NCBI GenBank assembly: GCA_014058105.1
Contig: JACGCM010000428.1
Span: 1,426,001 to 1,490,000 of the forward strand
Direction: 5' to 3'
Length of the DNA stretch: 64,000 nucleotides
From: Kingdonia uniflora
Taxonomy: Eukaryota > Streptophyta > Magnoliopsida > Ranunculales > Circaeasteraceae
Under the pieces are notes generated by a model. It was not told the origin of the DNA. It saw nothing but the letters and a program-made list of their open reading frames with translations, and searched no databases. Made by a program: the position numbers and the translations under genes. Positions within the stretch are counted from its first letter, which is position 1. Each line of letters starts with the position of its first letter. Shown piece by piece: positions 24,542-36,472 of this stretch.

Positions 24542-27500
24542 GTTAGTAAATTAATCACAATAATCCCGGCTTCAATTTTTGACCGATACGGATTTCGCAC
24601 CTCTCCGTTGCCTTAGATCGTAATTCTGTGAAGCTTCGCTACCGTCAACTCGCTTGAGAGGTTAGATTATTATTAAGAGTTTCATTCCCCCAGCCAAAAT
24701 GCATGGATCGTTACGAAATGAATAACAATACTCGCGGTATTAATTTTTGACTGGTACGCATTTCGCACCTCTCCATTGTTTTATATCATAATTATGAGAT
24801 TCTTGGCTACCGAGTACACGTTTGTGAGGGTGTATAGCTTTTAAGAGTTCCTTTTTGACTGACAATAAGCAATGATAGTTAACAAATTTATCGCAATACT
24901 CCTGGATTAAATTTATGACCGTTACGGATTTCACACCTCTCCGTTGCATTTGATCGTAATTCTATGAAGCTTTGCCACCGTCAACTCATTTGAGGGGTTG
25001 GATCATTTTTACGAGTTTCTTTTCAACCAATTGGAGCCAAATGAATAGCAATACTCATAGTTTGAATTTTTGACCTAAACGGATTTCGCACCTCTCTGTT
25101 GCTTTTTACAGTAATTCTGAGAAACTTGACTACCAAGTACTCCTTTGAGATGTTATATTCTTCTTTAGAGTTCATTTTGGACTGATAACCCGCTAATATA
25201 ATTACCAAATTAGTCCCAATACTCCCATTTTGAGATTTTGCTGGTACAGATTTTGCACCTCTCGGATGCTTTAGTTCAAAATTCAGAGATTCGTTGCTAC
25301 CAACAACTCATTTGAGAGGCTGTATAGTTTTTAAGAGTTTCTTTACGACTGACAACGAGCTTGTATTGTTACCATATTAAACGCAATATTCGCGGCATCA
25401 ATTTTTGGCCATCGCAGATTTCGGACCTCACCAATGTTTTAGATCGTAATTTTGAGAAGCTTGGTTGCCGTCAACTCGTTTGAGTTGTTGGATCATTTTA
25501 AAGAGTTTTATTCCAACCCCCAACAAGCAAGGATTGTTACCAAATGAGTAAGAATATTCGCGGTTTAAATTTTTGACCGGTACATATTTCGTACAACTCC
25601 TTTGCTTTAGATCGTAATTCTGAGAGTATTGGATGCCGTCAACTCGTTTCAGAGGTTGGATCATATTTATGAGTTTCTTTTTGGCTGATAACTTGGTAGG
25701 ATTGTTACCAAATGAATTAAAAAAAATAGAGGTATAAATTTTTGACCGACACGTATTTCGCATCACTCCGTTGCTTTATATCGTAATTTTGAGAAGCTTG
25801 GGTGCCGACTACATCTTATAGAGGTTATGCAGTTTTTCTGAGTTCCTTTTCGACCGATAACAAGCTATGACAATTATCGAATTAATGGCAATACTCCCGG
25901 TTTCAATATTTGATCGGAACGGATTTTGCCCCACACCGTTGCTTTAGATCGTAATTCTTAGAAGCTTGGCTACCGTCAACTCGTTTGAGATGTTGGATCA
26001 TTTTTAAGAGGTTCATTCCAACTTCCAACATGCTAGGATTGTTACCAAATGAATAACAATACTCGCGGTTTGAATTTTGGACCGGTGCGGATTTCGTACC
26101 TCTCCGTTGCCTTATATAGTAATTATGAGATTCTTGGCTACCGTGTACTCGTTTGAGAGGTTGTATAGTTTTTAAGAGTTTCTTTTTGACTGAAATCAAG
26201 CTAGGATGGTTGCCAAATTAATTCCAATACTCCCGGTTTTAATTTTTGACTTGTACAAATTTTGTTCCTCTCCATTGTTTTAGATCGTAATTCTGGGAAG
26301 CTTGGCAACAGTCAACTTGTTAGTGAGGTTGGATCATTTTTAATAGTTTCATTCCAAAATCCAACATGCTTGGATTGCTACCAAATGAATAATAATACTC
26401 GTAGCTTGAATTTTTTACCAGTATAGATTTCACACCTCTCCGTTGCTTTATATCGCAATTCTGAGAAGTTTGGCTACCGACTACTTCTTTGAGAGGTTGT
26501 ATAATTTTTAAGAGTTTCATTTCGAATAAAAATAAGCTAGGATAGTTTCCAAATTAATCGCAATACTTTCGTTTTTAAATTTTGACCGGTACGGATTTTG
26601 CACCTCTCCGTTTCATTAGATCGTAATTCTGTTAAACTTAGCTACCATCAACTTATTTGAGTGGTTGAATAGCTTTTATGACTTTCATTTTGACCGATAT
26701 CATGGTAGCATTGTTACAAAATGAATAAAGAAAATAGCGGTTTGCATTTTTTTACCGATGCGGATTTTGCACCTTTCCATTGATTTATATCGTAATTCTG
26801 TGAAGCATTGGTACTGACTACACATTTGAGAGGTTATGCTATTTTTCTGAGTGCCTTCTAGACCGATAGCCAGCTTGGATAGTTACCAATTTAATGACAA
26901 TACTCCCAGTTTGAGTTTTGGCTGGTACGGATTTTGCACCTCTCCGTTGTTTTAGATCAAAATTCTGAGATTCATGGTTACCGACAACTCGTTCTAGTGG
27001 TTGTATAGTTTTTAAGATTTCCTTTTCGACAGACAATAAGCATGGATAGTTAACGTATTGATCGTAATACTCCCAGTTTTAATTTTCTAACGGTGGAATT
27101 CCACTATCTCCGTTGCTTTAGATCGTAATTCTTAGAAGCTTGGCTACCATAATCTCAATTGAAAGGTCTGATAATTTTAAAGAGTTTCATTCCTTTAGCC
27201 AACGTGCTTGGATTGCTACCAAATGAATAACAATACTCACAATTTGAATTTTTGACCGGCATAGATTTCACACCTCTCTGTTGCTTTAGATCGTAATTCT
27301 GATAAACTTGGCTACCGTCAACTCGTTTGAGGGTTGGATCAGTTTTAAGAGTTTCTTTTTGACTGACAATGGGATTGTTACAAAAGAATAAAAAAATAGC
27401 AGTTAGAGTTTTTGTACCTATACGGACTTCGCAGCTCTCCGATGCATTATATCGTAATTCTGAGAAGCTTGGGTACCGACTACACATTTGAGAGGTTATG

Positions 27501-28546
27501 TTGCTTTTCAAAGTGCCTTTTCGACCAACAACCAGCTAGGATAGTTACCAAATTAATGGCAATACTTCTGGTTTGAGTTTAGGCCGGTATGGATTTTGCA
27601 CCTCTTCATTGCTTTAGATCGAAATTCTGAGATTCTTGGCTACCGACAACTTGTTCGAGAGGCTGTGCAGTTTTAAAGATTTCCATTTCGACAGACTACA
27701 AGCTAGGATAGTTATCGAATTAATCGCAATACACCAGGTTTCAATTTTTTATCGGTACGGATTTCGCCCCTCCCCGTTACTTTAGATCGTAATTCTTAGA
27801 AGCCTGGCTACCGCCAACTCATTTGAGAGGTTGGATCATTTTCAAGAGCTTCATTCCATCAGCCAACATGCATGGATTATTACCAAATATGTAACAATAA
27901 TCTCATTTTGAATTTTTGACCGGTATGGATTTCAGACCTCTCCGCTTCTTTATATCGTAATTCTGAGAAGCTTGGCTACCTTCAACTCGATTGAGTGGTT
28001 GGATTATTTTTAAGATTTTCATTCCAACTGCCCAAATGCTAGGATTGTTACCAAATGAATATGAATAGTCGCGGTTTAAATTTTTGACCGGTACGGATTT
28101 CGCACCTCTCCGTTGCTTTATATCGTAATTATGAGATTCTTAGCTACCTACTACTCGTTTGTGAGGTTGTATTGTTCTTAAGAATTCTTTTTCAGCGGAC
28201 AACAAGCAAGTATATCACAAAATTAGTCGTAATACTTTGGTATTCAATTTTAGGCCGGTACAGATTTTGCACCTCTCCGTTGCATTAGATCGTAAATCTA
28301 AGAAGCATGGCTACCGTCATCTTGTTTGTGAGGTTGGATATTTTTATGTGTTTCTTTTTGGCCAGAAACATGCAAGGATTTTTGCCAAATGAATAACAAT
28401 ACTCGTGGTTTGAATTTTTGCTCGAAACGTATTTCGCGCCACTCCGTTGCTTTATATTGCAATTTTGGAAGCTTTGATACCGAGTACTCCTTTAGGAAGT
28501 TATGTTCTTTTCAGAATTCCTTTTCTACGGATAACCCGCTAGGATA

Positions 28547-28682
28547 GTTACCAAATTGATCGCAATAATCCCAGTTTGAGTTTCTTTAGATCAAAATTAT
28601 GAGATTGTTTGCTACCGATAGCTCGTTTGAGTAGTTGTATAGTTTATATGAGTTCCTTTTCGACTATAAACAAGCTAGGATA
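28547..28682 (+). repeat. Shortened monomer (136 bp) shared with copy B
   Basis: The v10-like unit lacks about 32 net bases, reading CCCAGTTTGAGTTTCTTTAGATC where TTTTTGCCGGTACGG to GGTTGC is expected. Copy B has the same loss at 40646-40781, also 136 bp, so the deletion predates the A/B duplication. Confidence 0.88.
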
Positions 28683-29353
28683 TTACCAAATTAAACGCAA
28701 TATTCGCGGCTTGAATTTTTGACCGTTACAGATTTCGCACACCTCTGTTCCATTAGATCGGAATTCAGAGAAGCTTGGCTACCGTCAACTCGTTTGAGAG
28801 GTTGGATCATTTTAAAGAGTTTCTTTCCATCCTCCAATATGCAAGGATTGTTACCAAATGATTAACAATACTCGTAACTTGAATTTTTGACCGGCATGGA
28901 TTTCACACCTCTCCGCTGCATTATATTGCAATTCATTGAAGATTGTTTTCCGACTAATCTTTTGAGATGATTTATAGTTTTCAAGAGTTCATTTTCTACT
29001 CTTAACAAGCTAGAATAGTTACCAAATTAATTGCAATACTTCAGGTTTCAATTTTTGACCTATACAGATTTTGCAACTCTCTGTTGCTTTAGATCGTAAT
29101 TCTGAGAAGCTTAGCTACCATCAACTCGTTTGAGAGGTCGGATCATTTTTTACTGTTTCTTTCTAACCGTCAAAATGACAGTATTGTTACAAAATGAATA
29201 ACAATATTTGCGGTTTGAATTTTGAACTGGTACGGATTTCGGGCCTCTCCGTTGCATTATATCGTAATTCTAAGAAGCTTGGCTACCCTCAACTCGTTTG
29301 AGAGGTTGGATCATTTTTATGTGTTTCTTCTCTACCAAAAAAATACTAAGATT

Positions 29354-29461
29354 GTTACCAAATGAATAACAATACTCGCGGCTTAAATAATTGACCGAAA
29401 CGGATTTCGCTACCCTCAACTCGTTTCAGAGTTCCTTTTTGACCAATAACCCACAAGTATA
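29354..29461 (+). repeat. Partial monomer (108 bp), copy A only
   Basis: GACCGAAACGGATTTCGC jumps to TACCCTCAACTCGTTTCAG near 29,411. Copy B has the full 168-bp v9 unit at 41453-41620. The 60-bp loss explains the step in A/B offset from 12,099 to 12,157. Confidence 0.85.
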
Positions 29462-29629
29462 GTTACCAAATTAATCGCAATACTCCCAGTTTGAGTTTTT
29501 CCCGGTTCGTATTTCGCACTTCTCGGTTGCTTTAGATCGAATTTTTGAGATTCCTGGCTACCGACAACTCGTTTGAGAGGTTTTGTATAGTTTTTATGTG
29601 TTCCTTTTTGACTGACAACTAGCAGGATA

Positions 29630-29660
29630 GTTACCAAATTAGGTTGTATAGTTTATATGA
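29630..29660 (+). repeat. 31-bp mini-unit shared with copy B
   Basis: GTTACCAAATTA is followed by GGTTGTATAGTTTATATGA and then the next GTTACC. Only the head and part of the tail of a monomer remain, so at least two losses are needed. Copy B has the same 31-bp unit at 41787-41817 with one visible difference (GGTTATATAG), so it formed before the duplication. Confidence 0.88.
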
Positions 29661-30507
29661 GTTACCAAATTAATCGTAATATTCGAGGCTTGAATTTTTG
29701 ACCGTTACAAATTTTGCACTTCTCCGTTGCTTTAGATCGTAATTCTGAGAAGCTTCGCTCCCGTTAACTCGTTTGTGAGGTTGGATCATTTTTAAGAGTT
29801 TCTTTCCAACCTCCAGCATGTAAGGATTGTTTCCAAATGATTTACAGTACTCGCGGTTTAAATTTTGGACCGTTACGGATCTCGCACCTCACGGTTGCTT
29901 GAGATTAAAATTCATAAATTCTTGGCTACCAACAACTCGTTTGAGAAGATGTGTAGTTTTAAAGAGTTCCATTTCAACTGACAACAAGCTTGAATAGTTA
30001 CCAAATTAGTCACACAAGGCTCCCGGTTTCAATTTGTGACCGGTACGGATTTTGTTCCTCTCCGTTGTTTTAGATCGTAATTCTTAGAAGTTTGGCAACC
30101 GTAAACTTGCTTGAGAGGATGAACCACCTTTAGGAGTTTTATTCCAACTGCCAGCATGCTAGGATTGTTTCCAAATGAATAACAATAGTCGCAGTTTGAA
30201 TTTTTGACCAGTATGAAATTCACACCACTCCGTTGCATTATATCGTAAATCTGAGAAGCTTGGCAACCGACTATACTATTGAGAGGATTAATAGTTTTTA
30301 AGAGTTCCTTTTCGACTGAAAAAAAGTTAAGATAGTTACCAAATTAATTATAATACTCCCAGTTTTAATTTTTAACCGATATGGATTTCGGACCTCTCTG
30401 TTGCTTTAGATCGAAATTATGTCAAGTTTGGCTAACGTCAACTCATTTCCTTTCAGAGGTTAAATTATTTTTATGATTTTTTTTCCAGCCACCAAAATGC
30501 TAGGATT

Positions 30508-30609
30508 GTTACCAAATGAATAATAATGCTCGCGGTTTTAATTTTTGACTCGTTTGTGAGGTTGTATAGTTCTTATGAATTCCTTTTCGACTGACAACAA
30601 GCTAGGATA
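30508..30609 (+). repeat. Partial monomer (102 bp), copy A only
   Basis: TTTTAATTTTTGACT joins CGTTTGTGAGGTTGTATAG at 30,550. Copy B has the full monomer at 42657-42824. The missing 66 bp lie between (TTG)ACTGG and (TACT)CGTTT, so ACT is present on both sides of the break. Confidence 0.85.
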
Positions 30610-32285
30610 GTTACAAAATTAATCGCAACATTCGCGCCTTGAATTTTTGACCGCTTCGGATTTCGTACCTCTCCGTTGCTTTAGATCGTATTCTAAGAAG
30701 CTTGGCTACTGTCAACTCGTTTGAGAGGTTGCATCATTTTAAAGAGATTATTTCCAACCGCCAATATGCAATGATTGTTTCTCAATGATTAACAATAATC
30801 GGTGTTTAAATTTTTGACCGTTACGGATTTTGTGCCACTCCGCTGCTTTATATCGTAATTTTGATAAGCTTGGCTACCGTCAACTCGTTCCAGAGGTTGG
30901 ATCATTTTTATGAGCTTTTTTTTTACCGAGAACATGGTAGGATTGTTATCAAATGAATAAAATAAAATATCGGCTTGAATTTTTGACTGTTTCGGATTTC
31001 GGACATCTCCGTAGCTTTATATCGCTATTCTATGAAACTTGGGTGCCGACTACACCTTTGATGGGTTATGAAGTTTTACAGAGTTATTTTTCAACCGACA
31101 ACCAGCTATGATAGTTACCAAATTAATGGCAATACTCTCGGCTTAAGTTTTTGCCTGTACAAATTTCGCACCTCTCCGTTGCTTTAGATCGAAATTTTAA
31201 GATTCTTGGCTACCGACAACTCTTTTGGGAGGTTTTATAGCTTTTAAGAGTTCCTTTTCGATAGAAAACAAGCTAGGATAGGTCACAAATTAATCAGAAT
31301 GCCGCCAGTTTCAATTTTAGAACGGTATGGATTTCGCCTCTCACCGTTGCTTTAGATCGAAATTTTGAGAAGCTTGGCTACCGTCAACTCGTATGAGAGG
31401 TTCGATCAATTTTAAGAGTTTTATTCTAACTACCAACATGCTAAGATTGTTACCTAATGAATAATATTACTCGCAGTTTGAATTTTTGACCGGTATGGAT
31501 TTCACACCTTTCCGATGCTTTATAAAGTTAATTCTGGGATGCTTGGCTACCGACTATTATTTTGAGTGGGTTTACAGCTTTTAAAAGTTCATTTTAGCCT
31601 GAAAATAAGCTAGGATAGTTACCAAATTAATCACAATAGTACCGGTTTCAATTTTTAACCGATACGGGTTTTGCACCTCTCAATTATGAGAAGCTTGGCT
31701 ACCGTCAACTCGTTTGAGATGTTGAATTATTTTTAAGAGTTTCTTTCCAACCGCCAAATTGCTAGCATTGTTACAAAATGAATAACAATACTCGCGGTTT
31801 GAATTTATGAGTAGTACGGATTTCACACCTCTTCGTTACTTTATATCGTAATTATGAGATTCTTGGTTACCGAGTACACGTTTGTGAGGTTGCATAGTTT
31901 TGAAGAATTCCTTTTGGACTGACAACAACATAGTATAGTTACCAAATTAATAACAATATTCGTGGCTTGAATTTTTGAGCGTTACGGATTTCGCACATCA
32001 CCGTTGCTTTAGATTAAAATTCTGATAAGCTTGGCTACCGTCAACTCGTTTGGGAGGTCAGATCATTTTTTAGAGCTTGTTTCCAACCACCAGCATAAAA
32101 GGATTGTTACTAAATGATTTACAATACTCGCGGCTTAATTTTTTACTGGTACGGATTTAGCACCTCTTCGTTGCTATAGATTATAATTCTGATAAGCTTG
32201 GCTAACGTCATCTCGTTTGAGAGATTGGATCATTTTTATGAATTTTTTTTCCACCGAAAACATGGTAGGATTGTTAGCAAATGAT

Positions 32286-32296
32286 AAAAAAAAAAA
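32286..32296 (+). repeat. Longest A-run noted in the v1/v8 start (11 A)
   Basis: The A-rich run after AATGAAT in v1-type monomers varies in length across the array; here AATGAT is followed by 11 A before TAGCGG. Such length changes look like simple replication slippage and account for several 1-3-bp differences in monomer length. Confidence 0.7.
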
Positions 32297-32948
32297 TAGC
32301 GGTTTACATTTTTGGCTGGTACGGATTTCGCACATCTCCGTTGCTTTAGATCGTAATTCTGATAAGCTTGGCTACCGTCAACTCGTTTGTGAGGTTGGAT
32401 CATTTTTATGGTTTTCCTTTTAAACCGTCAACATGGTAGGATTGTTACCAAAAGAATAAAAAAATAGCGGTTCGAGTTTTTTGACAGATACAGATTTCGC
32501 ACCTCTATGTTGCTTTATATCGTATTTCTGGGAAGCTTGTGTACCGACTACACATTGGCGAGGTTATGTACGCTTTTTGGAGTTCCTTTTCGACCGACGA
32601 CCAGCTTGGATAGTTACCAAATTAATGGCAATACTTCCGGTTTGAAATTTTGACCGGTACGGATTTCGCACCTCTTCGTTGCTTTATATCGTAATTATGA
32701 GATTCTTGGCAACCTACTACACGTTTGTGAGGTTGTATTGTTCTTAATAATTCCTTTTTATCCGACAACAAGCAAAGATAGTTTCCAAATTAATCGGAAT
32801 ACTTCCAGATTCAATTTTTGACCGGTACGGATTTCACACCTCTCTGTTGCATTAGATCCTAATTCTAAGAAGCTTGGTTACAGTCATCTCGTTTGATTGG
32901 TTGGATAATTTTTTTGAGTTTCTTTTTAACCATAAACATGCTAGGATT

Positions 32949-33082
32949 GTTGCCAAATGAATAACAATACTCGTGGTTTAAATTTTTAAAGAGTAATTCA
33001 GAGAAGCTTGGCTACCGCCAACTCGTTTGAGAGGTTTGATCATTTTAAAGAGTTTCTTTCAAACTGCCAACATGCGAGGATT
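32949..33082 (+). repeat. Chimeric partial monomer (134 bp) in copy A
   Basis: The front, GCCAAATGAATAACAATACTCG, is v9; after TTTTTAAAGAGTAATTC the back is v7 (GAGAAGCTTGGCTACCGCC, CATGCGAGGATT). Copy B has three full monomers (v9, v10, v7; 44535-45038, 504 bp) here. Copy A therefore lost 370 bp out of register. Confidence 0.82.
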
Positions 33083-34084
33083 GCTTCCGAATAATTAACA
33101 ATACTTCCAGTTTATATTTTTGACCGGTATAGATTTCACACCTCTCCGTTGTTTTATATCGCAATTCAGAGAAGCATGGCTACCAGCTATTCTATAGAGA
33201 GGATTTATAGTTTTTAAAAGTTCCTTTTCAGCTACAAAAAGGCTAGGATAGTTGCCAAATTAATCCCAATACTCCCGGTTTAAATTTTTGACCGATAGGG
33301 ATTTCGTACCTCTCAATTGCTTTAGATCGTAATTCTGATAGGCTTGGCTACCGTCAACTCGTTTGAGAGATTCGATTATTTTTAAGAGTTTATTTTAAGC
33401 TGCCAAAATGCGAGGATTGTTACCAAATGAATAACAATACTCGCGGTTTGAATTTTTAACTGCTACGGATTTCGGACCTCTCCATTGCATTAGATCGTAA
33501 TTCTAAGAAGCTTGGCTTCACTCAATTCATTTGAGGGATTGGATCATTTTATAAGTTTTTTTCATCCAAAAACATGCTAAGATTGTTACCAAATGAATAA
33601 CAATAGTCGTGGCTTGAATTTTTGACCGAAATGGATTTCGCACTTCTCAGTTGCTTTTTATAGCAATTCTGATACGCTTGGCTACCGAATACTCCTTTGG
33701 ATGTTACGTTCATTTTCAGAGTTCCTTTTTGGCTGATAACCCGCAAGTTTTGTTACAAAATTAATCGCAATACTCCCGGATTGAGTTTTGCCGGTTCGGA
33801 TTTTGCACCTCTCGCTTGCTTTAGATAAAAATTCTGAGATTTCTTGCTACCGTTAACTCGTTTGAGAGGTTGTATAGTTTTTAAGAGTTTCTTTATGACT
33901 AACAACTAGCTAGGATTTCTACATAATTAATCGCAATATTTGAGGCATGAATTTTTTATCGTTAATAATTTTGCACCTCTCCTTTACTTTAGATCGTAAT
34001 TCTGAGAAGCTTGGCTACCGTAACCTCGCTTGAGAGGTTGGATATTTTTTATGAGTTTCATTCGGCCGACAACATGGTAGGATT

Positions 34085-34359
34085 GTTTCCGAATGAATTA
34101 AAAAAATGCAGTTTGATTTTTGACCGATACGAATTTCGCACCTCTCCATGGCATTATATCCTAATTCTGAGAAGCTTGGTTACCGACAATTCCTTTTAGA
34201 GGATTTCTATTTTTAAAGAGTTCTATTTTTGACCGATACGGATTTCGCACCTTTCCACTGCATTAGATCGCAATTATGAGATGCTTGGTTATCGTCAACT
34301 CGTTTGAGAGGTTAGATTATTTTTAAGAGTTTCTTTCTAACCATCAAAATGCTTAAATT
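34085..34359 (+). repeat. Two monomers shortened to 275 bp, copy A only
   Basis: TTTTTAAAGAGTTCT runs directly into ATTTTTGACCGATACGG near 34,225, so the end of a v4-like unit and the start of the next are missing. Copy B has 334 bp (46038-46371) for the same pair, a difference of 59 bp. Confidence 0.8.
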
Positions 34360-36092
34360 GTTACCAAAAGACTAACAATAATCGCGGTTTGAATTTTCAA
34401 CTGGTACGGATTTTGCACCTCTCCGTTGCTTTATATCGTAATTATTAGATTTTTGGCTATCGAGTACTCGTTGGAGAGGTTCTATAGATTTTATGAATTC
34501 CATTTTGACATACAATAAGCTTGGATAGTTACAAAATTAATCCCAATATTCATGGCTAGAATTTTTTACCGTTACGGATTTCGCATCACTCCGCTGCTTT
34601 AGATCGCATTTCTTAGAAGCTTGGCTACCGTCAACACGTTTGAGATGTTGGATCATTTTTAAGAGTTTTATTCCAATAGGCAACATAAAAGGATTGTTAC
34701 TAAATGATTAATAATACTCGCGGTTTATGTTTTCGGCCGGTACGGATTTCACACCTCTCCGCTGCTTTAGATTAAAAATCTTATATGCTTGGCTATCGTC
34801 AACTCGTTTGAGAGGTTGGATCATTTTTATGAGTTTATTTTTGACTGACAACATGGTAGGATTGTTACCAAATGAATAAAACAAATAGTGGTTTCAATTT
34901 TTAACTGATACGGATTTCGCACCTCTCCGTTGCCTTATATCGTAATTCAGAGAAGCTTGGTTATCGACTACACCTTTGAGAGGCTATGTAGTTTTTCAGA
35001 GTTCTTTTTTGACCCACAACAAACTATGTTAGTTAGCAAATTAATGGCAATACTTTTGGTTTGTATTTTTGCCGGTACTGATTTAGCACCACTCCATTGC
35101 TTTAGATCGAATTTATGAGATTCTTGGCTACCGACAACTCGTTTAAGAGGTTGTACAGTTTTTAACAGTTTCTTTTCGATAGACAACATGCTAGGATAGT
35201 TGCCGAATTAATCGCAATACTCCCGGTTTCAATTTTTGACCGGTACGGAATCGCCGCTCTCCGTTGCTTTGGATCGTAATTCTGTAAAGCTTGGCTACCG
35301 TCAACTTGTTGGAGGGGTTGGATCATTTAAAAGAGTTTCATTCCAATAGCCAATAGTCTAGGATTGTAACCAAATGAATAATAATACTCTCAGTTGGAAA
35401 TTTTGACTGGTATGGATTTCACGACTCCCCTTTGCTTTATCTCGTAATTCTGGGAAGCTTGGCTACCGACTAATCTTTTGAGAGGTTGTACAGTTTTTAA
35501 GAGTTCCATTTTGACTCAAAATAAGCTAAGAAAGTTTCCAAATTATTGCAATACTCCGGGTTTAAATTTTTGACCGGGATGGATTTTGTACCTCCCCATT
35601 TCTTTAGATCGTAATTCTGATATGCTTGGCTACCGTCAACTCGTTTAAGTGATTAGATTATTTACAAAAGTTTCTTTCCAACTGCCAAAAAGCTAGGATT
35701 GTTACCAAATTAATAACAATACTCGCGGTTTGAATTTAAACTGGTACGGATTTCACACCTCTCCGTTGATTTAAATCGTAATTCTGAGATGCTTGGGTAC
35801 CGACTACACATTTGAGAGGTTTTGTTGTTTTTCAGAGTTCTTTTTCGGCTGACAACTAGCTAGGATGCTACCAAATTAATTGCAATACTCCCGGTTTGAG
35901 ATTTTGCTGGCACACATTTTGCACCTTTCCGTTGCTTTAGATTAAAATTCTAAGATTCTTGGCTACCGACAACTCGTTTGAGAGGTTGTATAGTTTTTAA
36001 GAGTTCCTTTTCGATAGAAAACATGCTTGGATAGTTAGGGAACTAATCGCAATTCTCCCGGTTTCAGTTTTAGACCGGTACGAATTTCACCA

Positions 36093-36112
36093 CCCCCCCC
36101 CCCCCCCCCCCC
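36093..36112 (+). repeat. Homopolymer run of 20 C
   Basis: Twenty consecutive C replace the CGCCCCTCTCC-type pyrimidine stretch of a v3 monomer, between CGAATTTCACCA and GTTGCTTTAGATC. The monomer holding it (36034-36215) is 182 bp, about 14 bp over length. No other monomer in the window has a comparable run. The left flank follows the 48.0-kb register and the right flank the 33.3-kb register, so the run coincides with a register switch. Sequencing or assembly error in the run length cannot be excluded. Confidence 0.9.
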
Positions 36113-36381
36113 GTTGCTTTAGATCGTAATTCTGATAAGCTTGGTTACCGTCATCATGTTTGAGAGATTGGATTATTTTTAAGAGTTTATTTCAAACTGC
36201 CAAAATGCGACGATTGTTTCCAAATGAATAACAATACTCGCGGCTTGAATTTTTAACTGCTTCGGATTTCAGCCTCTCTGTTGCATTAGATCGTAATTCT
36301 AAGAAGCTTGGCTACAATCAACTCGTTTGAGAGATTAGATCATTTTTATGAGTTTTTTTAATCCAAAAATATGATAAGATT

Positions 36382-36472
36382 GTTACCAAATGAATTACAA
36401 TACACGTTTCAGAAGTTGGAACATTTTTAAGAGTTTCATTCCAATAGCCAAAGTGCTTGGATTGTTACAAAA
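36382..36472 (+). repeat. Partial monomer, 91 bp
   Basis: AATGAATTACAATACACG joins TTTCAGAAGTTGGAAC; the central GACCGG to CAACTCG section is missing (77 bp). It lies in the out-of-order segment between copies A and B, 270 bp after the C-tract. Confidence 0.82.

Larger units (their letters stand above)
24500..36092 (+). repeat. Copy A of a ~12-kb (72-monomer) duplication
   Basis: Copy A is colinear with 36,590-48,103. Matched points (A/B) are 24542/36632, 25021/37111, 26847/38935, 27871/39968, 29641/41798, 31081/43302, 32094/43994, 33083/45039, 34684/46696 and 35251/47262. The starting offset is 12,090 bp, and 12,090/168 is 72 monomers. Later changes in offset match the indels listed separately to within a few bases. 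The left edge falls inside a 106-bp partial monomer; the right edge falls at the C-tract at 36,093. Confidence 0.82.

Noticed and set aside
29630..29660. Short foreign insertion with GGTTGTATAGTTTATATGAG
   Set aside because: The bases are a v2/v10 tail fused to a monomer head, so it is a twice-deleted monomer and not foreign DNA.
30436..30465. Extra 7-8 bases in CAACTCATTTCCTTTCAGAGG as a possible regulatory site
   Set aside because: Copy B reads CAACTCATTTCAGAGG near 42,592; the extra bases look like a small local duplication of TTTC-type sequence.
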